The position numbers and the translations under genes are program-made. DNA of 64,000 bases from Pseudomonas sp. MWU13-2105 (GTDB lineage: Bacteria > Pseudomonadota > Gammaproteobacteria > Pseudomonadales > Pseudomonadaceae): the NCBI RefSeq assembly GCF_023242315.1, contig NZ_JALLIY010000022.1, positions 62,001 to 126,000 on the forward strand, written 5' to 3'. Positions 50,464 to 64,000 of this stretch are shown piece by piece. The notes beneath the pieces are model-generated. The model saw only the letters and a program-made list of their open reading frames with translations, was not told where the DNA came from and did not search any database. Position 1 is the stretch's first letter; the number at the start of each line of letters is the position of its first letter.

Positions 50464-51062
50464 CCCAGCAGCTCCTCGAATTTCTTCACGGCCGACACGG
50501 TGATCAACACCTTGTCGTATGCGATCAGACTAACTGGATCGGAACCCTGTACGTCACGGACATCGACGTGAGGCAGGTTACGAGCAGCCAGGTACAGGTT
50601 CTGATCAACAGCGTCGGACACGATCAGAACGTCGGTCAGACTCATGCCAGTCAGTTTGTTCAGCAGGTCTTTGGTTTTCGGCGTTTCAACAGCGAAATCC
50701 TGAACCACGACCAGACGATCAGTACGCACCAGCTCAGCAAGGATGGAACGCATTGCTGCGCGATACATCTTCTTGTTCAGCTTCTGGGAGTGATCCTGAG
50801 GACGAGCTGCGAAAGTGGTACCGCCGCCACGCCAGATTGGGCTACGGATAGTACCGGCACGAGCACGGCCAGTACCTTTCTGACGCCATGGGCGCTTGCC
50901 GCCACCGGAAACGTCGGAACGGGTCTTTTGCTGCTTGCTACCTTGACGGCCGCCAGCCATGTAGGCCACGACTGCTTGGTGAACCAGCGTCTCGTTGAAT
51001 TCGCCGCCAAATGTCAGTTCGGAAACTTCGATCGCTTGAGCGTCATTTACATTTAATTGCAT
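50460..51062 (-). CDS. rplD: 50S ribosomal protein L4
   Basis: 200 residues; the long tunnel loop [25 protein letters not shown] is clear. In E. coli L4 represses the S10 operon via its leader; here the predicted leader is only about 56 bases, too short for the E. coli-type structure. Confidence 0.98.
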
Positions 51063-51074
51063 GTCAGCTTCCCC

Positions 51075-51710
51075 TTAACCGCGAGCCTTGGCTGCTGGAC
51101 GTACAACCAAGTTGCCGCCAGTAGCGCCAGGAACAGCGCCCTTGACCAACAACAGATTGCGTTCAGCGTCCACGCGCACTACTTCGAGGGACTGCACGGT
51201 CACGCGCTCAGCGCCCATATGACCGGACATTTTTTTGCCCTTGAATACACGACCAGGAGTCTGGCACTGGCCGATAGAGCCTGGAACGCGGTGGGACACG
51301 GAGTTACCGTGGGTGTTATCTTGCCCGCGGAAATTCCAGCGCTTGATCGTACCCTGGAAGCCTTTACCCTTGGACTGACCGGTTACATCAACCAGTTGAC
51401 CAGCAGCGAAGATTTCAGCGTTGATCAGATCGCCGGCCTGGTAGTCGCCTTCTTCAAGACGGAACTCCATTACGGTGCGACCAGCGGCAACGTTCGCTTT
51501 AGCGAAGTGGCCAGCTTGAGCAGCTGTAACACGCGAAGCACGACGCTCGCCGACAGTGACTTGCACTGCACGATAGCCATCGGTCTCTTCAGTTTTGAAC
51601 TGGGTGACGCGATTCGGCTCGATCTCAATGACCGTAACCGGAATGGAGACACCTTCTTCGGTGAAAATACGGGTCATACCGCATTTACGACCGACTACAC
51701 CAATAGTCAT
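51075..51710 (-). CDS. rplC: 50S ribosomal protein L3
   Basis: 211 residues from the ATG at 51710 (TIGVVGRKCGMTRIFTEEGVSIPVTVIE); GQDNTHGNSVSHRVPGSIGQ contains the Gln that PrmB methylates in other bacteria. Confidence 0.98.
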   Translation of the reverse strand: MTIGVVGRKCGMTRIFTEEGVSIPVTVIEIEPNRVTQFKTEETDGYRAVQVTVGERRASRVTAAQAGHFAKANVAAGRTVMEFRLEEGDYQAGDLINAEIFAAGQLVDVTGQSKGKGFQGTIKRWNFRGQDNTHGNSVSHRVPGSIGQCQTPGRVFKGKKMSGHMGAERVTVQSLEVVRVDAERNLLLVKGAVPGATGGNLVVRPAAKARG

Positions 51711-51790
51711 GTTGTAAACCTCATGAGTGTACGGGGCTTTCACCCGCTATGGCCGCCCATTTCAGAGCGTTACACGACTAAGACCGAGTC

Positions 51791-52102
51791 TTAGCCGAGG
51801 CTGATCTGCACTTCCACACCTGCCGCAAGATCAAGCTTCATCAGCGCATCAACGGTTTTATCCGTTGGCTGGACGATGTCCAGTACACGCTTATGAGTAC
51901 GGATCTCGTACTGGTCGCGCGCGTCTTTGTTGACGTGCGGGGAGACCAGAACGGTGAACCGCTCTTTACGGGTAGGCAGTGGAATTGGACCACGCACTTG
52001 AGCACCAGTACGTTTCGCGGTTTCCACGATTTCCTGGGTGGATTGGTCGATCAGGCGATGGTCAAAAGCCTTCAACCTGATACGGATTTGCTGATTTTGC
52101 AT
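51791..52102 (-). CDS. rpsJ: 30S ribosomal protein S10
   Basis: 103 residues; [43 protein letters not shown]. First gene of the S10 operon; also the antitermination factor NusE. A GGAG lies 11 bases upstream. Confidence 0.98.
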
Positions 52103-52164
52103 TGGATTTCAGACTCCGGCTGCTATTCCCACCGAGCGCAATACGCCCGTTAAAAGGAGGCGCA

Positions 52165-52193
52165 ATTCTATAGACGGCCCTGATAGGTGTCAA
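52165..52193 (-). promoter_or_regulatory. S10-operon promoter
   Basis: On the minus strand TTGACA (52193-52188, perfect -35), a 17-base spacer and TAGAAT (52170-52165). Predicted start near 52158 and a leader of about 56 bases that begins with a CCUCC-containing stretch. It comes 6 bases after the tuf terminator. Confidence 0.85.
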
Positions 52194-52198
52194 CCTAA

Positions 52199-52229
52199 TA
52201 AAAAAACCCCCGCTAGGCGGGGGTTTTTT
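52199..52229 (-). terminator. tuf/str-operon terminator
   Basis: On the minus strand A-run, CCCCCGC, 4-base loop, GCGGGGG and seven T; a strong intrinsic terminator 32 bases after the tuf stop, closing the str operon. Confidence 0.93.
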
Positions 52230-52260
52230 CAAAGCATCGAAGCACTCTCAAAAGAGAAGC

Positions 52261-53454
52261 TTACTCGATGATTTTGGCTACGACGCCAGCGCCGACGGTA
52301 CGACCGCCTTCACGGATAGCGAAACGCAGACCGTCTTCCATCGCGATGGTTTTGATCAGAGTGACAGTCATCTGGATGTTGTCACCTGGCATTACCATCT
52401 CAACGCCTTCTGGCAGCTCGCAGTTACCAGTCACGTCAGTAGTACGGAAGTAGAACTGTGGACGGTAGCCTTTGAAGAACGGAGTATGACGACCGCCTTC
52501 TTCTTTGCTCAGAACGTAAACTTCGGCGGTGAACTTGGTGTGCGGCTTGACCGAACCTGGCTTGACCAGAACCTGGCCACGCTCAACGTCGTCACGCTTG
52601 GTACCACGCAGCAGAACGCCACAGTTCTCGCCTGCACGACCTTCGTCGAGCAGTTTACGGAACATTTCAACACCGGTGCAGGTGGTGACGGTGGTGTCAC
52701 GCAGACCAACGATTTCCAGTGGATCTTGAACGCGAACGATACCGCGCTCGATACGACCAGTCACAACAGTACCGCGACCCGAGATCGAGAATACGTCTTC
52801 GATTGGCATCAGGAATGGCTTGTCGGTCAGACGAACTGGTTCTGGGATGTAGCTGTCCAGGGTTTCAACCAGTTTACGAACGGCAGTGGTGCCCATTTCG
52901 TTGTCGTCTTTGCCTTCCAGCGCCATACGAGCGGAACCGATGATGATTGGAGTGTCATCACCCGGGAAGTCGTAAGTGCTCAGCAGGTCGCGCACTTCCA
53001 TCTCAACCAGTTCCAGCAGCTCAGCGTCGTCTACCAGGTCAGCCTTGTTCAGGAAAACCACGATGTACGGAACGCCTACCTGACGGGACAGCAGGATGTG
53101 CTCACGGGTTTGTGGCATCGGACCATCAGCGGCCGAGCAAACCAGGATCGCGCCGTCCATCTGGGCAGCACCGGTGATCATGTTCTTCACGTAGTCAGCG
53201 TGACCTGGGCAGTCAACGTGAGCGTAGTGACGGATCTTCGAGTTGTACTCGACGTGCGCGGTGTTGATGGTGATACCACGAGCTTTTTCTTCTGGCGCGC
53301 TGTCGATTTTATCGAAATCAACGATAGCCGAACCGAAAACTTCGGAGCAAACACGAGTCAGAGCAGCGGTCAGCGTGGTTTTACCGTGGTCGACGTGACC
53401 GATGGTGCCAACGTTGACGTGCGGGAGGGAACGATCAAATTTTTCTTTAGCCAC
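52261..53454 (-). CDS. tuf: Elongation factor Tu
   Basis: 397 residues. GTPase motifs GHVDHGKTTLT, DCPGHADYV and LNKADLVDD, then the two beta-barrel domains (RGTVVTGRIERG, GLRDTTVTTCTGVEMFRKLLDEG). It delivers aminoacyl-tRNA to the ribosome. Last gene of the str operon; Pseudomonas usually carries a second tuf copy elsewhere. Confidence 0.98.
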   Translation of the reverse strand: MAKEKFDRSLPHVNVGTIGHVDHGKTTLTAALTRVCSEVFGSAIVDFDKIDSAPEEKARGITINTAHVEYNSKIRHYAHVDCPGHADYVKNMITGAAQMDGAILVCSAADGPMPQTREHILLSRQVGVPYIVVFLNKADLVDDAELLELVEMEVRDLLSTYDFPGDDTPIIIGSARMALEGKDDNEMGTTAVRKLVETLDSYIPEPVRLTDKPFLMPIEDVFSISGRGTVVTGRIERGIVRVQDPLEIVGLRDTTVTTCTGVEMFRKLLDEGRAGENCGVLLRGTKRDDVERGQVLVKPGSVKPHTKFTAEVYVLSKEEGGRHTPFFKGYRPQFYFRTTDVTGNCELPEGVEMVMPGDNIQMTVTLIKTIAMEDGLRFAIREGGRTVGAGVVAKIIE

Positions 53455-53484
53455 GACAATTAACTCCTAGCCTAAAGGGCTGAA

Positions 53485-55587
53485 TCAGCCTTGTTTTTTA
53501 ACGAGAGCTTCGACGATGTTCGACGGAGCTTCGGAGTATTTGGAGAATTCCATAGAGTAGCTCGCGCGACCCTGGGACATGGAACGAACATCGGTCGCAT
53601 AACCGAACATTTCGCCCAACGGAACCTCGGCGCGGATCACCTTGCCGGAAACCGTATCTTCCATACCCTGGATCAGACCACGACGACGGTTCAGGTCACC
53701 CATCACGTCACCCATGTAGTCCTCAGGTGTTACAACTTCTACCTTCATGATCGGCTCAAGTACAACACCGCCGCCCTTGGACGCGAGTTGCTTGGTCGCC
53801 ATGGAAGCAGCCACCTTGAACGCCATCTCGTTGGAGTCGACGTCGTGGTAAGAACCATCAAACACAGTAGCCTTCAGGCCGATCAGCGGATAACCGGCAA
53901 CAACGCCGTTCTTCATCTGCTCTTCGATACCCTTCTGGATAGCCGGGATGTATTCCTTCGGAACCACACCACCAACCACTTCGTTCACGAATTGCAGACC
54001 TTCCTGACCTTCGTCAGCCGGCGCAAAACGAATCCAGCAGTGACCGAACTGGCCACGACCGCCGGACTGGCGAACGAACTTGCCTTCGATTTCGCAGTTC
54101 TTCGTGATTTTCTCACGATAGGAAACCTGAGGCTTACCGATGTTGGCTTCGACGTTGAACTCACGGCGCATCCGGTCAACCAGGATGTCCAGGTGCAATT
54201 CGCCCATGCCGGAGATGATCGTTTGACCAGTCTCTTCATCAGTCTTGACGCGGAAAGATGGGTCTTCCTGAGCAAGTTTGCCCAGCGCGATACCCATTTT
54301 TTCCTGGTCATCCTTGGTCTTCGGCTCAACGGCAACCGAGATAACCGGCTCCGGGAAGTCCATGCGAACCAGGATGATTGGCTTGTCAGCCGAGCACAAG
54401 GTATCACCGGTGGTGACGTCCTTCATGCCGATCAGGGCCGCGATGTCGCCAGCGCGTACTTCCTTGATCTCTTCACGGGTGTTGGCATGCATCTGCACCA
54501 TACGACCCACGCGCTCTTTCTTGCCCTTGACCGAGTTGATCACGCCGTCACCGGAGCTCAACACGCCCGAGTAAACGCGAGCAAAGGTCAGGGTACCCAC
54601 GAATGGGTCAGTGGCGATTTTGAACGCCAGAGCGGAGAACGGTTCGCTGTCGTCTGCATGACGCTCCATGGCGATAGTCTCGTCATCCGGATCGGAACCC
54701 TTGATGGCAGGAATGTCGACAGGTGCAGGCAGGTAGTCGATAACAGCGTCGAGAACCAGGGGAACGCCCTTGTTCTTGAAGGAAGAACCGCAAACAGCCA
54801 GGACGATTTCGCCAGCGATGGTCCGCTGACGCAGGGCGCCCTTGATTTCCTCGATGGTGAGCTCTTCGCCCTCGAGGTACTTGTTCATCAGCTCTTCGTT
54901 GGCTTCGGCAGCCGCCTCAACCATGTTGCTGCGCCACTCTTCAGCCAGTTCCTGCAGTTCAGCAGGGATAGGCTCGCGACGAGCAGCCATGCCTTTGTCG
55001 GCATCATCCCAGTAGACGGCTTCCATGGACATCAGATCGATCTGACCCTGGAAGTTGTCTTCGGAACCGATAGCCAACTGGATAGGCACCGGAGTGTGAC
55101 CCAGGCGCTGCTTGATCTGCGCAACAACACGCAGGAAGTTCGCACCGGCACGGTCCATCTTGTTCACGTAAACGAGACGTGGAACACCGTACTTGTTGGC
55201 TTGACGCCATACGGTTTCAGACTGAGGCTCGACACCGGAAGTACCGCAGAACACTACGACCGCACCGTCGAGTACGCGCAGCGAACGCTCTACTTCAATG
55301 GTGAAGTCAACGTGGCCGGGGGTATCGATGATGTTGAAGCGGTGCTTGGGAAACTGCTTGGCAGAACCTTCCCAGAATGCGGTGGTCGCAGCGGAGGTAA
55401 TGGTAATACCCCGCTCCTGCTCCTGCACCATCCAGTCCATGGTCGCGGCGCCGTCGTGCACCTCGCCCATTTTGTGGTTTACGCCCGTGTAAAACAGGAC
55501 GCGCTCAGTAGTCGTGGTCTTACCCGCGTCCACGTGAGCAACGATACCAATGTTACGGTAGCGTTTAATATCGGTTGTACGAGCCAT
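53485..55587 (-). CDS. fusA: Elongation factor G
   Basis: 700 residues. GTPase domain GIVAHVDAGKTTTTERVLFYTG, DTPGHVDF and YVNKMDRAG, followed by domains II-V (LDILVDRMRREFNVEANIGKPQVSYRE). It drives translocation. The 704-residue frame on the other strand is a codon-bias mirror. Confidence 0.98.
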   Translation of the reverse strand: MARTTDIKRYRNIGIVAHVDAGKTTTTERVLFYTGVNHKMGEVHDGAATMDWMVQEQERGITITSAATTAFWEGSAKQFPKHRFNIIDTPGHVDFTIEVERSLRVLDGAVVVFCGTSGVEPQSETVWRQANKYGVPRLVYVNKMDRAGANFLRVVAQIKQRLGHTPVPIQLAIGSEDNFQGQIDLMSMEAVYWDDADKGMAARREPIPAELQELAEEWRSNMVEAAAEANEELMNKYLEGEELTIEEIKGALRQRTIAGEIVLAVCGSSFKNKGVPLVLDAVIDYLPAPVDIPAIKGSDPDDETIAMERHADDSEPFSALAFKIATDPFVGTLTFARVYSGVLSSGDGVINSVKGKKERVGRMVQMHANTREEIKEVRAGDIAALIGMKDVTTGDTLCSADKPIILVRMDFPEPVISVAVEPKTKDDQEKMGIALGKLAQEDPSFRVKTDEETGQTIISGMGELHLDILVDRMRREFNVEANIGKPQVSYREKITKNCEIEGKFVRQSGGRGQFGHCWIRFAPADEGQEGLQFVNEVVGGVVPKEYIPAIQKGIEEQMKNGVVAGYPLIGLKATVFDGSYHDVDSNEMAFKVAASMATKQLASKGGGVVLEPIMKVEVVTPEDYMGDVMGDLNRRRGLIQGMEDTVSGKVIRAEVPLGEMFGYATDVRSMSQGRASYSMEFSKYSEAPSNIVEALVKKQG

Positions 55588-55617
55588 AAAGCCCTCGCAA
55601 ATTGAATGACGCTAAAA

Positions 55618-56088
55618 TTAGAAGCGGTAGTGCGAGAAAGCCTTGTTGGCTTCAGCCATACGGTGCACGTCTTCACGCTTCTTAACTGCAGCACCTTTAC
55701 CTTCGGCGGCGTCCAACAGTTCGCCAGCCAAACGCAGAGCCATGGACTTCTCGCCGCGCTTGCGGGCGAAGTCTACCAACCAGCGCATTGCCAGAGCGTT
55801 ACGACGGGACGGACGAACTTCGACCGGAACCTGGTAAGTAGCACCGCCTACACGGCGCGACTTCACTTCGACCAGCGGAGCGATGGCGTCGAGTGCTTTC
55901 TCGAAGAGTTCCAGGGGGTCGGCGTTTTTGCGCTCTTTGACTTTTTCCAGAGCACCATAAACGATACGTTCGGCCACGGCTTTCTTGCCGCTTTCCATCA
56001 CGTGGTTCATGAATTTGGCGAGAATCTGGCTACCGTATTTCGGATCGTCCAGAATCTCACGCTTGGCTGCTACACGACGTCTTGGCAT
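55618..56088 (-). CDS. rpsG: 30S ribosomal protein S7
   Basis: 156 residues; PRRRVAAKREILDDPKYGSQILAKFMNHVMESGKKA and YQVPVEVRPSRRNALAMRWL. It organises the 30S head and in E. coli represses the str operon. Confidence 0.98.
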   Translation of the reverse strand: MPRRRVAAKREILDDPKYGSQILAKFMNHVMESGKKAVAERIVYGALEKVKERKNADPLELFEKALDAIAPLVEVKSRRVGGATYQVPVEVRPSRRNALAMRWLVDFARKRGEKSMALRLAGELLDAAEGKGAAVKKREDVHRMAEANKAFSHYRF

Positions 56089-56208
56089 TGATAAGCCCTC
56101 AAACGGTCTTCAGGTTAGCCCGGGAACATGACACCCAGTGGATGTACGCCCGACCTTACTCTTATCGACTCAAAAAAATAAAAATCAGTTACTGCAGCAA
56201 ACGACCGA

Positions 56209-56580
56209 TTACTTCGGACGCTTGGTACCGTATTTCGAACGACCTTGGTTACGACCTTTGACGCCGGAAGTATCCAGGGAGCCGCGAACGGTGTGATAAC
56301 GAACACCTGGCAAGTCTTTTACACGACCGCCACGGATCAGTACCACGCTGTGTTCTTGCAGGTTGTGGCCTTCACCGCCGATGTACGAGGAAACCTCGAA
56401 ACCGTTGGTCAGGCGCACACGGCATACTTTACGCAGTGCCGAGTTAGGTTTTTTCGGCGTGGTGGTGTACACACGAGTGCACACGCCACGACGTTGCGGG
56501 CAGTTCTGCAGCGCAGGTACGTCGGATTTCTCGACGATACGCTTACGCGGCTGACGTACCAGCTGGTTGATAGTTGCCAT
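56209..56580 (-). CDS. rpsL: 30S ribosomal protein S12
   Basis: 123 residues; [23 protein letters not shown] and [21 protein letters not shown]. Lys43 and Lys88, where streptomycin-resistance changes occur, are both wild type. First gene of the str operon; a 120-base gap to rpsG holds nothing recognisable. Confidence 0.98.
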
Positions 56581-56671
56581 CTACTAGCTCCACTGTTGTC
56601 TTGCGACGCTATTGTCTTGCAAGAAAAGCAAAATGGCAGGAACGAGTTCCCGCCAAATTTAGGGGTACAAG

Positions 56672-56700
56672 AGTCTAAAGAGGATCTTGTCCCCAGTCAA
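56672..56700 (-). promoter_or_regulatory. str-operon promoter upstream of rpsL
   Basis: On the minus strand TTGACT (56700-56695), a 17-base spacer and TAGACT (56677-56672). Predicted start near 56665, leader about 85 bases. Confidence 0.7.
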
Positions 56701-56727
56701 GACAAGGCCCCGATCTCCTCACACCGA

Positions 56728-56754
56728 CCATCGCAACAAAAAATGTCGCGATGG
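56728..56754 (-). other. Hairpin between rpoC and rpsL
   Basis: On the minus strand CCATCGCGACA-TTTTT-TGTTGCGATGG, an 11-bp stem with one G-U pair and a T-loop, 44 bases after the rpoC stop. No T-run follows, so it looks like a partial terminator or processing site just upstream of the str promoter. Confidence 0.55.
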
Positions 56755-56798
56755 CATTGGCGGAGGCTACCAGGGCCTTGTTCTCACTACCGCGGAAC

Positions 56799-60998
<4,200 letters not shown>

Positions 60999-61020
60999 GG
61001 CCTTTCCTCCTGGCGGAGCA

Positions 61021-61047
61021 GAGAGCGGGCCATACAGCCCCGCTCTC
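61021..61047 (-). other. Hairpin between rpoB and rpoC
   Basis: GAGAGCGGG and CCCGCTCTC pair perfectly (9 bp) in the 64-base intergenic gap, just before the AGGAGG of rpoC. It could tune rpoC translation or protect the mRNA. Confidence 0.55.
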
Positions 61048-61062
61048 GATTCGCGTCACGTG

Positions 61063-64000
<2,938 letters not shown>

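Noticed and set aside
53491..55605. 704-residue plus-strand frame
   Set aside because: Exact antisense of fusA; no domain features.

Overview
The window is a chromosomal segment of a fluorescent Pseudomonas, most likely of the P. fluorescens group. The evidence is the GC-rich Pseudomonas codon use, the rpoBC-str-S10-spc-alpha ribosomal block followed by catalase, heme-free ferritin, uvrA, an MFS gene and ssb in the order known from P. aeruginosa, the oprG/epimerase/reductase trio, and several REP/REPIN repeats. This identification is from memory of gene order and motifs; no database search was run.

Layout. (1) 1-9.2 kb: an OprG/OmpW porin behind two ANR/FNR-like boxes, a convergent two-gene sugar-nucleotide SDR operon, the very large helicase Lhr, and an MFS efflux gene, separated by REPIN repeats. 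(2) 9.2-16.9 kb: a tautomerase and a LysR regulator, then an accessory locus. In it a 1113-residue XRE/AAA/TPR regulator faces away from a gene for a MACPF (perforin-like) protein, which is followed by a gene of unknown function. (3) 16.9-25.4 kb: a six-gene chaperone-usher fimbrial operon on the minus strand (major pilin, two chaperones, usher, two-domain tip adhesin, minor pilin). Divergent from it are a BvgA/RcsB-like response regulator and a receiver-Hpt protein that looks like the stranded C-terminus of a BvgS-type kinase. (4) 25.4-29.5 kb: a DAACS symporter and a tandem-domain Asp/Glu racemase in one operon, divergent from a HypT-like LysR regulator. (5) 29.6-31.0 kb: a small, AT-richer island with a P-loop kinase, a structured leader and a DUF3077 gene. 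(6) 31-38.2 kb: ssb, a YajR-like MFS gene, uvrA, ftnA (bfrA) and katA, a DNA-repair and oxidative/iron-stress neighbourhood. (7) 38.4-64 kb: all on the minus strand, rpoB (5' end outside the window), rpoC, the str operon (rpsL, rpsG, fusA, tuf), S10, spc and alpha operons, ending at rplQ.

In the ribosomal block I could locate near-consensus sigma70 promoters with 17-bp spacers for the str, S10 and alpha operons and one inside the spc operon before rpsH. Two of them carry the -35 hexamer at the edge of, or inside, a long hairpin.

The best candidate for an undescribed system is the MACPF locus at 10.5-16.9 kb: a dedicated STAND-like regulator, phased repeats in the divergent promoter region, a leaderless perforin-like protein with a possible C-terminal trefoil, and an unknown partner behind an intercistronic hairpin.
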